From the NCBI GenBank assembly GCA_015689685.1, contig WVSL01000006.1:1-64000 (forward strand): a stretch of 64,000 nucleotides of DNA. The letters run 5' to 3'. This stretch comes from Rhodobacterales bacterium HKCCE2091. GTDB lineage: Bacteria; Pseudomonadota; Alphaproteobacteria; Rhodobacterales; Rhodobacteraceae. Positions 8,558-16,031 of the stretch are shown one piece after another (the first letter of the stretch is position 1; each line of letters opens with the position of its first letter). The notes beneath the pieces are model-generated. The model was not told where the DNA came from and did not search any database. It saw nothing but the letters and a program-made list of their open reading frames with translations. Both the position numbers and the translations under genes were made by a program.

Positions 8558-10104
8558 CGGAACCAGTAGTCCCAACCCTCGGTGTAGAGGGGCACCAGCG
8601 CGTGCCCCTCGATCGAGTTGACCTCGGCGCCCTCGGGCCCCTGGTCCGCGCCGAAGGCCCGCGCCGCGCGCCAGGTCTCGGCCGTCAAGTAGCGCAGTCC
8701 GCCGGGCAGGTCCGGGTCGCGCTCTGCCAGGTCCGACATGGCGGCGATGACGAACCCCCAGTCCCCGAAGCTCGGGACGTAGACGTGGTAGGGTAGGGTC
8801 GACAGCCCCTCGCCCGGCGCCACCGGGTTGCGGGTTTCGGCCAGCGTGCGTTCCACGGTCCAGAACGCGTCGCGCGCGAAGGTGGGGGATCCCGCCTGCG
8901 TCACGAACAACCCGTGGGACGACAGCCGCTCTGCCATCAGCGCGTAGAACTCCACCGTGTAGAGCTTCGACAACCCGATGCTGTGCGGGTCCGGCAGGTC
9001 GGCGATGATGACGTCGTAGACCGTGGTGTCATCGGACACGAAAGCCCAGGCATCGGCGTTGACGATGGTAACGCGCTGGTCGTTCAGCGCGCCGCCGTTC
9101 AGCGCGGCAAGATCGGCGTTCCGCGAGAAAAGCTCGGTCACGCGCGGGTCGAGATCGACCAGCGTCACTCGCTCCACCCCTTCATGGCGCAGCACCTCGC
9201 GCGCCGCCATCCCGTCGCCGCCGCCGAGGATCAGCACCTCGGCCACCCGCGGCGCGAGACCGAGCGCGGGGTGAACCAGCGCCTCGTGGTAGCGGTGCTC
9301 GTCCAGCGTGTCGAACTGGATCGAGTGGTCGAGGAAGAGCCGTGTCCGGTCGCCGAAGCGTGTCACCGAAATCGCCTGGTAGGGGGTGCGTTCGGACAGG
9401 ATCACCGTGTCCTCGAACAGCGCCGCGTCGACCGCCGCCACCAGCCGGTCCGACGCGCCGAAGGCCAGCACCATCGCCGCCAGCGTCACGGCCCAGGGCG
9501 CGAAGATCGCGCGGGGCAGGCGGTCTCGGAACAGCCACAGGGTGAAGCCGCCGACCAGCAGGTTCAGCACCCCGAAGGCGAGCGAGGCCGCGATCAGCGA
9601 CAGGTGCGGCACGATCAGGAGCGGGAAAGCGAGCGAGGCGGCGAGCGCGCCGACGTAATCCGCCGTCAACACGTTCTCGAACCGGAACTCGGCGGCGCCG
9701 ATCTCCTTCAGGATGCGCGCGATGAGCGGGATTTCCATCCCCGACAGCACGCCGATCAGCACCAGCGACCCGTAGAGCGGCAGCCCGACCGACCCGTACC
9801 AGGCATAGGCGAAGAACAGGAGCGGCGCGGTCACCCCGCCGATCACGCCAAGCCCGATCTGCGCTGAGACGAAGCCGAGCGTGGCGTCGCCTACGTGCCG
9901 GGACAGCCATGCGCCCGCGCCCATCGCCGACAGGAACACGCCGATCACGAAGGAAAACTGGCGGATGCTGTCGCCGAGAAGGTAGCTCGAAACGGTCGCC
10001 GCGATCAGCTCGTAGACCAGCCCCGCGACGGCGACCGCGAAGGTCGCCACCCAGAGCCAGGCGACCCGCGGCCCCGGCGGCGGGGCCGGCGTGGCCGTCG
10101 TCAC
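8554..10104 (-). CDS. Membrane-bound polyamine aminopropyltransferase (spermidine synthase) homologue
   Basis: 516 residues from a GTG at 10104 that overlaps the stop of the DUF350 gene (GTGA). The N-terminal half has about seven transmembrane helices, the first containing GLVYELIAATVSSYLLGDS. The C-terminal half is a Rossmann methyltransferase-like aminopropyltransferase domain with YQAISVTRFG, LILGGGDGMAAREVLRH (decarboxy-AdoMet site), VDLDPRV and ADLPDPHSIGLSKLYTVEFY. Such fused proteins are annotated as SpeE, but no AdoMet decarboxylase gene is visible here. It is the last gene of a DUF4178-DUF4178-(58 aa)-DUF350 operon. The domain call is safe; the substrate is not known. Confidence 0.88.
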   Translation of the reverse strand: MTTATPAPPPGPRVAWLWVATFAVAVAGLVYELIAATVSSYLLGDSIRQFSFVIGVFLSAMGAGAWLSRHVGDATLGFVSAQIGLGVIGGVTAPLLFFAYAWYGSVGLPLYGSLVLIGVLSGMEIPLIARILKEIGAAEFRFENVLTADYVGALAASLAFPLLIVPHLSLIAASLAFGVLNLLVGGFTLWLFRDRLPRAIFAPWAVTLAAMVLAFGASDRLVAAVDAALFEDTVILSERTPYQAISVTRFGDRTRLFLDHSIQFDTLDEHRYHEALVHPALGLAPRVAEVLILGGGDGMAAREVLRHEGVERVTLVDLDPRVTELFSRNADLAALNGGALNDQRVTIVNADAWAFVSDDTTVYDVIIADLPDPHSIGLSKLYTVEFYALMAERLSSHGLFVTQAGSPTFARDAFWTVERTLAETRNPVAPGEGLSTLPYHVYVPSFGDWGFVIAAMSDLAERDPDLPGGLRYLTAETWRAARAFGADQGPEGAEVNSIEGHALVPLYTEGWDYWFR

Positions 10105-10319
10105 GACAGGAGCACGGCGGCGATGATGATCGACATGGCGATGAACACGGACCCGATCAGGATGGCGAGCGAGGTGTTCTGGTCCTCCTCGATCTCCTTG
10201 ATGATCGAGAACGGCGACATCCAGTTGATGACCTTCCAGCTCACCCACAGGAGCACCAGCGCGAGGATGGTGTAAAAGATCGTTGAGACGACGTCGGCGA
10301 TCACGATGGTTTCGAACAT
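10101..10319 (-). CDS. DUF350 family small membrane protein (YjfL-like)
   Basis: 72 residues with two transmembrane helices (about 4-30 and 49-71) separated by a charged cytoplasmic-type loop, SIIKEIEEDQNTSLAILIG. The EEDQNTSLA stretch is the hallmark of the DUF350 unit; many homologues carry two such units, this one only one. The function is not known. Homologues sit beside PspA-like, ATP-grasp and spermidine-synthase genes, which suggests a membrane-associated modification or stress role. Its stop overlaps the start of the aminopropyltransferase homologue. Confidence 0.85.
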   Translation of the reverse strand: MFETIVIADVVSTIFYTILALVLLWVSWKVINWMSPFSIIKEIEEDQNTSLAILIGSVFIAMSIIIAAVLLS

Positions 10320-10336
10320 GGCCTAGCTTCCTTTCA

Positions 10337-10513
10337 TCATTTCACCCGCCCGGTGCCGCCGATGTAGCCGCCCCCCGGGGAACCCGCGCGCAGGCTGGCC
10401 GCGCTCGCCGCGAGGTCGCGGCTTTCCCGCCCGACCCCGTACCACGACAGGTAGCCGGTCCCCGCGAGAACGAGGAGACAGCCGGCGGCGAAGACGATGC
10501 GGAACGGGGTCAT
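10337..10513 (-). CDS. 58-aa single-pass membrane peptide of unknown function
   Basis: Begins MTPFRIVFAAGCLLVLAGT and has one N-terminal hydrophobic helix (about 5-24), then a polar Ala/Gly-rich tail ending GGTGRVK. The start at 10513 is 4 bases after the stop of the larger DUF4178 gene, and the stop is 17 bases before DUF350, so it belongs to this operon by position. No family is recognised. Frame use and the tight spacing make it likely to be real; a longer start within the preceding gene is unnecessary. Confidence 0.7.
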   Translation of the reverse strand: MTPFRIVFAAGCLLVLAGTGYLSWYGVGRESRDLAASAASLRAGSPGGGYIGGTGRVK

Positions 10514-10517
10514 CGGG

Positions 10518-11807
10518 TCAATCCTCGTCGGTCCAGTCGGTGCCCATCCATCGCATCTTGCGATGCGCCGCGCGCCGCGCCCAGAGCGCCGCGGCACCGA
10601 GCGCGAAGAGCGCGGCGGAGAGGAACAGCCACAGCCCCGTCCCGCGGCCCTCGGTCACCCGGAGCGACACGGTGCTGACCCGCCCGCCGCCGCCGGCGTC
10701 GGCGCCGGTCTCGTCCAGTTCCAGCGTGATCCGGTGGACCCCGGTCTCGGCCGGGCGGAAGCGGAAGCTCGTGCGGCGCGATCCCTCGGACCAGCGCTCG
10801 CCGTCCTCGACACCGGAATAGAACTCGGTCGCGCGTTCGCCCGCCACCACCGGCTGCCCGTCGGGGCCGGTGATCTCGGCGGTGAACACGGCCCAGGAGT
10901 TGTTGACGTCGGTCGCCAGCGACACCTCCGTCAGGCGGGCGGCGTCGGCCACGTCGAAATCGAAACTGGCCGGCAGCGCCGCGACGGGCATCGGGCCGGT
11001 GTCGATCACCCGCCGCGCGCCGGCCCCGCCGACGACGAGAGCGAGGACCACAGAGGCCACGGCGAAGACCGCGAGCGTCACCCGCATGAAGCCTTCGTTC
11101 GCGAACGGCCTGTAGGGCGCGAGCGGGTGCGTCCCGACGGCGGAGGGCAGGCTGACCCCGGTTTCCGCCGCCACCGCGTCCCGGTCGAGAAGCACGCTGC
11201 GCTCGATCTCGCGTTCCGACCCGCTGGAGATGAAGGTCAGCATCGCGTCGTCGGACATCAGCGTGACGTAGTCGCTGGCGTCGCTCATCGCGGGCAGCCA
11301 GTTGAACTCGCCCTCGAGGAAGTCGATCACCGCCCGGCCGCTTTCGTAGTAGCGGTAGCGGTTGCCGCCGAGCGTGGCGACGGGCGGCGTTTCCGAGCGT
11401 TCCACCTGCGCGCGCGTGATCCAGGGCGGCGAGGGCCGGTCGCGGATTTTGCGGGTGAAGACGAACTGCCCCTGTTCGAACGACAGCCAGGCGTAGCCGT
11501 GGGTGGGCGAGAACACCTGGTGATCGACCCAATGGGACACGCTGCCGCCCCATCGCTCGATCATCGCGAGCGTGCCGATCACGGTGAACGGGACGCCGGA
11601 CACCGTGACGGTCATCCCGATGGCCAGCGGGCTCGACGGGTGGTCGCGCTTGCCGATCGAGGCGAGCACCCGGTAATCCTCCTGCGCGTCGAGCACAGCG
11701 CCGCAATAGCCGCAGACATGCGCCAGGACCCGCCCGCCGCCGAGCACTGACAGCCCCGCGCCGCACTGGGTGCAGTTGATGCCGGAAAGCTCCGCCGCGC
11801 GGGTCAT
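10518..11807 (-). CDS. DUF4178 protein with N-terminal zinc ribbon and two membrane helices
   Basis: 429 residues starting MTRAAELSGINCTQC at 11807, overlapping the previous stop (ATGA). The N-terminus is a zinc ribbon (CTQCGAG ... CGYCGA). The DUF4178 domain follows (about 45-190: LAIGMTVTVSGVPFTVIG, SHWVDHQVFSPTHGYAWL). A transmembrane helix near 245 leads to a beta-rich domain of about 110 residues, and a final helix (GLWLFLSAALFALGAAALW) lies before a basic tail. The domain between the helices is probably periplasmic. The function is unknown; the zinc ribbon plus two anchors suggests a membrane platform or chaperone for the other operon products. Confidence 0.85.
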   Translation of the reverse strand: MTRAAELSGINCTQCGAGLSVLGGGRVLAHVCGYCGAVLDAQEDYRVLASIGKRDHPSSPLAIGMTVTVSGVPFTVIGTLAMIERWGGSVSHWVDHQVFSPTHGYAWLSFEQGQFVFTRKIRDRPSPPWITRAQVERSETPPVATLGGNRYRYYESGRAVIDFLEGEFNWLPAMSDASDYVTLMSDDAMLTFISSGSEREIERSVLLDRDAVAAETGVSLPSAVGTHPLAPYRPFANEGFMRVTLAVFAVASVVLALVVGGAGARRVIDTGPMPVAALPASFDFDVADAARLTEVSLATDVNNSWAVFTAEITGPDGQPVVAGERATEFYSGVEDGERWSEGSRRTSFRFRPAETGVHRITLELDETGADAGGGGRVSTVSLRVTEGRGTGLWLFLSAALFALGAAALWARRAAHRKMRWMGTDWTDED

Positions 11808-12418
11808 GCGCGCGTCACCCGGATCGCGAAGGGATCGAGCCATTGCCCGAGGAACCAGGCGCTGCCGCCGTCCCACATCTCGCCCGACAGGATCGCGCCG
11901 CCGGGGCCAGTCGCGTCGATGAAGTCGTGGACCTCGCCGATCTCCATCAGTTCCGGCAACTCGCCCCGGAAGGCGGCGCAGGTGGCACGGTCGGCCTCGG
12001 TCACGGTGTAGTCGATACCGCCGGCGCTGAGCTTGAAGCCGATGCCGGGCAGGGCCCCGTCGCGCAGGCCCTTCGGCGCGGGGGCGGGCCGTTCGACCGC
12101 GACATCGCCCTCGTCGAGGCTGATCCAGACGCCGTCGCCGTTGCCGTCGAGCGCCCAGAGCTCGTCCCACCAGCCCCGGCCGTAGTCGAACCGGACATGT
12201 CCGATCACCTCGACCGGACCACCGGGCAGGTCGACGCGGTCGTGCAGGCCGATCAGCATGGGCGCCTCGTGCATCACGCCGTGGTCGCCCATCGGCGCGA
12301 GCGCGTCGGCCTCCCGGAACAGCGTGGTGCCGCAGGACGGACAGTCGAACATCCGCGTCGACCGGGCGAGCGCGGGAAAACCGTAGCCGCAGTTCGGGCA
12401 GGTCGGGGCGTCGTCCAT
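11804..12418 (-). CDS. DUF4178 protein with N-terminal zinc ribbon, soluble
   Basis: 204 residues: zinc ribbon CPNCGYGF ... CPSCGT (about 7-34), then a DUF4178 domain with MLIGLHDRVDLPGGPVEVIG and WDELWALDGNGDGVWISLDEG. There are no membrane helices, unlike its neighbour. It is the first gene of the operon that runs to the aminopropyltransferase homologue, and its stop overlaps the next start. The start ATG 12418 is 56 bases from the stop of the aminotransferase gene, with a strong hairpin between, so it may have its own promoter or depend on read-through. The function is unknown. Confidence 0.85.
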   Translation of the reverse strand: MDDAPTCPNCGYGFPALARSTRMFDCPSCGTTLFREADALAPMGDHGVMHEAPMLIGLHDRVDLPGGPVEVIGHVRFDYGRGWWDELWALDGNGDGVWISLDEGDVAVERPAPAPKGLRDGALPGIGFKLSAGGIDYTVTEADRATCAAFRGELPELMEIGEVHDFIDATGPGGAILSGEMWDGGSAWFLGQWLDPFAIRVTRA

Positions 12419-12446
12419 GCGTCCTCCCTCCGGTCGGGCGGGGTGT

Positions 12447-12468
12447 GCGCGGGCCGCGCGGCCCGCGC
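12447..12468 (-). terminator. Hairpin between aminotransferase gene and DUF4178 operon
   Basis: A perfect 9-bp GC stem (12447-12455 with 12460-12468) and a GCGC loop, starting 7 bases past the stop of the class III aminotransferase gene in its direction. There is no T-tract. It likely ends most transcripts from that gene and insulates the DUF4178 operon. Confidence 0.6.
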
Positions 12469-12474
12469 GCGCCG

Positions 12475-13845
12475 TCAGCCGAGCACCTCGGCCACGGCGT
12501 CCTTCGTCGCGGCGATCACGGTATCGGCCTCGGCCCGGGTCAGGCAGAGCGGCGGCGCGTAACCGATCACGTCGCAGAGCGGCATCGCCCGCGCGATCAC
12601 CCCGCGACGCCCCATCGCCGCCGAGATCTGCGGCAGGATCTTGTCGGCCGGGTCGAAGGCCGCGCCGGTGTCCTGGTCGGCCACGAGTTCCACCGCGGAC
12701 AGCATCCCGATCCCGCGCACCTCGCCGAGGTTCGCATGGCCCGCCATCGCGTCGGCGAGGCCCGCAGTCAGGTAGGGGCCAACCTCCGCCGCGTTGGCGA
12801 CGAGGCCGAGTTCGTCCACGAGCTTTAGGTTCGCGATCCCCGCGGCGGCGCCGATCGGGTGCGCGGAGTAGGTCCAGCCGTGGCCGAGCGGGCCAAGCTC
12901 GTCCGAGCCGCGTTCCAGCACCTTCCACACCTTCTCGGACACGATCGAGCCCGACAGCGGCGCATAGGCGGAGGTCAGGCCCTTCGCGATGGTCATGATG
13001 TCGGGTTCGATCCCGAGCTGCGGCGAGCCGAACATCGTGCCGATCCGGCCGAAGCCCGTTACCACCTCGTCCGCGATCAGGAGGATGTCGTACTTCTTCA
13101 GCACCTCCTGGATCGCGGCCCAGTAACCCTCGGGCGGCGGAACGATGCCCCCGGTCCCGAGCACCGGCTCGCCGATGAAGGCGGCCACGGTGTCGGGCCC
13201 CTCGGTGAGGATCAGGTCCTCGAGGTCGGCGGCGCACTTCTTCGCGAATTCCGCCTCGGACAGCGACTTGTCCTCGCGCTGGAAGTAGTAGGGCGCGGTG
13301 GTGTGGCGCACGGTGTCGAGCGGCAGGTCGAACTTGACGTGCCAGGTGGCGAGCCCGGTGAGCGAGCCGGACATCAGGCCGGAGCCGTGATAGGCCCGGT
13401 GCCGCGAGATGATCTTCTTCTTCTCGGGCCGGCCGAGGATGTTGTTGTAGAACCAGACCAGCTTCACGTTGGTCTCGTTCGCGTCGGACCCGCCCTGGCC
13501 GAAGAAGATCTTCGACATGTGGTCGGGCGCGCGTTCCAGCACCATGTGCGCCAGCGTGATCGACGCCTCGGTGGCATGGCCGGCATAGGCGTGGAAATAG
13601 GCCAGCTCCCGCGCCTGCGCGGCGATGGCCTCCGCGACCTGCTGGCGGCCGTAGCCGATGTTCACGCAGTAGAGCCCCGCGAAGGCGTCGAGCATCCGGT
13701 TGCCGTCACGGTCGGTGATGAAGACCCCTTCGCCGGTCTGCATGATCCGCCCCGGAACCTCGCCGCGCGCGTGCTGGCCGAGCGCGGTGGACGGGTGGAT
13801 GAACGTGTCCCGGTCCCACTGGGCAAGTTGGTCGTTGGTGAGCAT
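12475..13845 (-). CDS. Class III PLP-dependent aminotransferase (omega-amino acid/diamine-pyruvate type)
   Basis: 456 residues from ATG 13845 with GGAGGA upstream. Fold type I signatures: SKIFFGQGGSDANETNVKL (phosphate-binding region), RHRAYHGSG, LLIADEVVTGFGR (Asp259-Glu260 pair with the PLP ring) and TIAKGLTSAYAPLSG with the Schiff-base Lys288. The subgroup is that of beta-alanine, taurine or putrescine-pyruvate transaminases. The ectoine pathway also needs a diaminobutyrate aminotransferase of this class, and doeA/doeB lie 2.2 kb away, so this could supply that step; the three pilin-like genes in between argue against one operon. The substrate cannot be read from sequence alone. Confidence 0.88.
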   Translation of the reverse strand: MLTNDQLAQWDRDTFIHPSTALGQHARGEVPGRIMQTGEGVFITDRDGNRMLDAFAGLYCVNIGYGRQQVAEAIAAQARELAYFHAYAGHATEASITLAHMVLERAPDHMSKIFFGQGGSDANETNVKLVWFYNNILGRPEKKKIISRHRAYHGSGLMSGSLTGLATWHVKFDLPLDTVRHTTAPYYFQREDKSLSEAEFAKKCAADLEDLILTEGPDTVAAFIGEPVLGTGGIVPPPEGYWAAIQEVLKKYDILLIADEVVTGFGRIGTMFGSPQLGIEPDIMTIAKGLTSAYAPLSGSIVSEKVWKVLERGSDELGPLGHGWTYSAHPIGAAAGIANLKLVDELGLVANAAEVGPYLTAGLADAMAGHANLGEVRGIGMLSAVELVADQDTGAAFDPADKILPQISAAMGRRGVIARAMPLCDVIGYAPPLCLTRAEADTVIAATKDAVAEVLG

Positions 13846-13952
13846 GGGCAATCCTCCGGGGCTTGTGTGTCCGCACCATAACGTCAAGGCGGGGGGCGGG
13901 TGCAATCGGGAAAAACTGGGGCAGCCCCGCGCCGAAAATACCTAAATCTCTC

Positions 13953-13964
13953 CGCAAATTTGCG
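13953..13964. promoter_or_regulatory. 12-bp perfect palindrome between divergent genes
   Basis: CGCAAATTTGCG, a perfect palindrome in the AT-richest part of the 174-base gap between the aminotransferase gene (minus) and the first pilin-like gene (plus). Its position suits an operator acting on one or both genes. No regulator is identified. Confidence 0.4.
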
Positions 13965-14019
13965 CCGACCCGACCGATAACCACGTCCCGACAGTAATCG
14001 GTAATCGAGGGACGATCAC

Positions 14020-14511
14020 ATGCCGAAGAACTTCCTGACCGACGAATCCGGGGCCGTGACGGTCGACTTCGTGGTGCTGACCGGCGCCATCGTGATGCTC
14101 GGCCTCGCCGCGCTCGGCGTCGTGTCGCAGGGCACGGCAGACCTTTCCAACGACACCTCGGCCGAGATCGCCTCGATCGACGCCGGCGCGCTGCCCTTCG
14201 GCGACACGGCCACCGGCCCGCTGCGCGGTGTCGACCTCTCGACCTACGACACCTACGACAGCCGCCACGACGCCAACTGGCTGTCCGGCACCTACAGCGG
14301 CTGGTCGGACCTCGAGGACGACGACATCATGAACCGCTACAACCAGAGCTACGGCATCGCCACGGCGACGATGGACAGCGGCACGATCGGCTACCACGAA
14401 GGCGCCCACGTCGATTACGTGGCCGTGCTCGAGACGATCATGGTCGAACGGAACATGGAGGTTCCGTCCGACAACTACACCGCGACGGAAATCCGCGCCG
14501 CTTACAACTGA
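14020..14511 (+). CDS. Flp/type IV prepilin-like protein, paralogue 1
   Basis: 163 residues: MPKNFLTDESG, then AVTVDFVVLTGAIVMLGLAA. A short basic-polar leader ending in Gly, followed by a hydrophobic helix with Asp at +5 and an aromatic at +6 after the Gly, is the Flp/Tad prepilin pattern (G|xxxx[E/D][Y/F/W]). The remaining 125 or so residues are acidic, Tyr-rich and cysteine-free, ending DNYTATEIRAAYN. This C-terminal part is shared with the next two genes and is much longer than in Flp pilins. Start ATG 14020 has GAGGGA. Predicted to be anchored in the inner membrane or built into a pilus after prepilin-peptidase cleavage. No known name. Confidence 0.75.
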   Translation: MPKNFLTDESGAVTVDFVVLTGAIVMLGLAALGVVSQGTADLSNDTSAEIASIDAGALPFGDTATGPLRGVDLSTYDTYDSRHDANWLSGTYSGWSDLEDDDIMNRYNQSYGIATATMDSGTIGYHEGAHVDYVAVLETIMVERNMEVPSDNYTATEIRAAYN

Positions 14512-14540
14512 CAGTCCCGCCCCAGGACTCTTACGGCGGT

Positions 14541-14564
14541 CGCGCGTCCCGAAAGGGGCGCGCG
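14541..14564 (+). terminator. Terminator after pilin-like gene 1
   Basis: A 10-bp stem with one T-G wobble (CGCGCGTCCC at 14541 with GGGGCGCGCG at 14555) capped by a GAAA tetraloop and followed by TCGTCGTTTC. It separates paralogue 1 from paralogue 2, so each gene probably has its own transcript. Confidence 0.75.
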
Positions 14565-14712
14565 TCGTCGTTTCGGGGGGTGACGCGCCGGGTCCGCGAA
14601 TGCGGAGAAATCGGGGCGCAGTCTTCGCCAAATCGTCACGAATTCTTCCAAACTTCGCTCCACCCGGGGCGGCAGGAAGGTGGGGTGTGTAACCAGTGTT
14701 TTGGGTACGAGT

Positions 14713-15186
14713 ATGCTGAAGACCTTCCTCCGGGATGATTCCGGTGCCATCACCATCGACTGGGTCGTGATCGCGGGTGCCGCGACTGCCCTCGGACTGA
14801 CCACCGCCGCCGCCATCTCTTCGGCCAGCGGCAACTTCGCCCAAGGGGTCGGCGAGGAACTCCGGTCGGACTACGACTACACCAATCCCTTCGACGAAGA
14901 CGATCCTGGCAGCTACGACTGGACGTTCTACCAGCCGCTGTCGCCCTGGCTCGACTACGGCTGGGCGGAGACCGCCTACGACGACTGGAGCCACTATTCG
15001 GACGCGCAGCTCGTCGCCAGCTACAACTACCAGTACCAGTTCGCCCGGATCGGCAACAACAGCAGCGCCGAGCAGCGCACCTTCGCCGATTACCTCTCTG
15101 TGTCCGAGCGCATCATGTACGAACGCGGGATCGACATCCCCGCAGGCAACATGACTGCCGAAGAGATCCGCGGGCTCTATCACTGA
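14713..15186 (+). CDS. Flp/type IV prepilin-like protein, paralogue 2
   Basis: 157 residues: MLKTFLRDDSG followed by AITIDWVVIAGAATALGLTT, the same leader length and G|AITIDW cleavage pattern as paralogue 1. ATG 14713 is chosen over an in-frame GTG at 14680 because it gives the same leader length as the other two copies. The C-terminal domain is rich in Tyr, Trp and Asp and ends GNMTAEEIRGLYH, matching paralogue 1 (DNYTATEIRAAYN). The middle part contains the shared W..Y.D..L...Y pattern. There are no cysteines. The ribosome-binding site is weak. The function is unknown; pseudopilin or surface-fibre subunit is the working guess. Confidence 0.75.
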   Translation: MLKTFLRDDSGAITIDWVVIAGAATALGLTTAAAISSASGNFAQGVGEELRSDYDYTNPFDEDDPGSYDWTFYQPLSPWLDYGWAETAYDDWSHYSDAQLVASYNYQYQFARIGNNSSAEQRTFADYLSVSERIMYERGIDIPAGNMTAEEIRGLYH

Positions 15187-15198
15187 TCCCGCCGGGTG

Positions 15199-15229
15199 CC
15201 CGCCGCAACCTCGCCGCAACTGCGGCGGG
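15199..15229 (+). terminator. Hairpin after pilin-like gene 2
   Basis: CCCGCCGCA (15199-15207) pairs with TGCGGCGGG (15221-15229); an inner CGCCGCA/TGCGGCG pairing is an alternative fold. It starts 12 bases after the stop codon. The T-tract is poor. Its placement mirrors the hairpins after the other two copies. Confidence 0.6.
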
Positions 15230-15350
15230 TTGCGCGCAATCCGCCCGGTTATCGGCCAAGAGTTTCTCCAATAATCCCAAGTGTCTCCTAAAATTAGCAC
15301 CGAATCCGGGGGATAAGGGTTCCAGATTAGGTGGTGATGGAGATACCCCG

Positions 15351-15941
15351 ATGCTCAGCTCCTTCTGGAAGAACGAAGACGGTTTCGTAACGATCGAATG
15401 GTTGACCCTGCTGAGCGCCTGCGTGGCGATGGGGATCGCCCTTAACGAGGTGATCGGCGGCGGCACGGGCGACTTCGCCCGTGACGTCGGGTCCGAGCTT
15501 CAGACCGACAACATCGACTACATGCGCACGGCCGACAGCTCCGAGTTCCCGACGAGCTACGGCCAGGCCCCGGACACCGACGCCCAGGGCGCGGAGCCCG
15601 ACAGCCCTGCCGCGACGGTGGACTGGTCCTGGTTCTACCCGCTCGACCCGCATCACCGCCACCCGCCGGGGAACCAGGGTTTCGGCAGCAACACCGCCTG
15701 GGCCGACTACGCCTACTCGCAGTGGAGCCAGCTCGGCGACAGCCAGGTGATCGCGATGTACACCGAGAACCACGACGCGGCCGCGGCGAGCCGCAACAAT
15801 TCCCGGCAGACCCGCGAGAACGTCGACAACGTGGTGATCCTGGAGCAGATCCTGCTGGAGCGCGGCTACACGGTTCCGAACGGCAACTACACCGCGCAGC
15901 AACTCTACCAGGCCCACGCGGTCGGGCAGGCCAACGCCTGA
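15351..15941 (+). CDS. Flp/type IV prepilin-like protein, paralogue 3
   Basis: 196 residues: MLSSFWKNEDG followed by FVTIEWLTLLSACVAMGIAL, giving G|FVTIEW with Glu at +5 and Trp at +6. This copy is longer: an insert of roughly 35 residues rich in Pro, His, Asp and Gly lies in the middle of the soluble domain. The C-terminal region (LEQILLERGYTVPNGNYT) aligns with paralogue 1 (LETIMVERNMEVPSDNYT) and paralogue 2 (SERIMYERGIDIPAGNMT). GGAG precedes ATG 15351. Because the three copies differ widely yet keep the prepilin pattern and this C-terminal block, they appear to be old duplicates under selection. The function is unknown. Confidence 0.75.
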   Translation: MLSSFWKNEDGFVTIEWLTLLSACVAMGIALNEVIGGGTGDFARDVGSELQTDNIDYMRTADSSEFPTSYGQAPDTDAQGAEPDSPAATVDWSWFYPLDPHHRHPPGNQGFGSNTAWADYAYSQWSQLGDSQVIAMYTENHDAAAASRNNSRQTRENVDNVVILEQILLERGYTVPNGNYTAQQLYQAHAVGQANA

Positions 15942-15963
15942 GACTTCGCTGAGGGACGCGAAT

Positions 15964-16002
15964 GGCGGCCGGGCGGTGCGAACCCCCCGGCCGCCTTGCC
16001 TT
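15964..16002 (+). terminator. Terminator after pilin-like gene 3
   Basis: GGCGGCCGGG (15964-15973) pairs perfectly with CCCGGCCGCC (15986-15995) around a 12-base loop and is followed by TTGCCTTTTC. It is the most classical Rho-independent terminator in the window. It ends 30 bases before doeA, leaving little room for a doeA promoter, so some read-through may occur. Confidence 0.8.
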
Positions 16003-16031
16003 TTCACCCCCGGGGCGGCAAGGCTGACCGC

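Noticed and set aside
14020-15941. The three pilin-like proteins as signal-peptide-bearing secreted proteins or TadE/TadF pseudopilins
   Set aside because: The hydrophobic stretch follows a short charged leader ending in Gly and has an acidic residue at +5, unlike Sec signal peptides with a cleavable small-residue end; TadE/F show different conserved residues and pairs of cysteines, which are lacking here.
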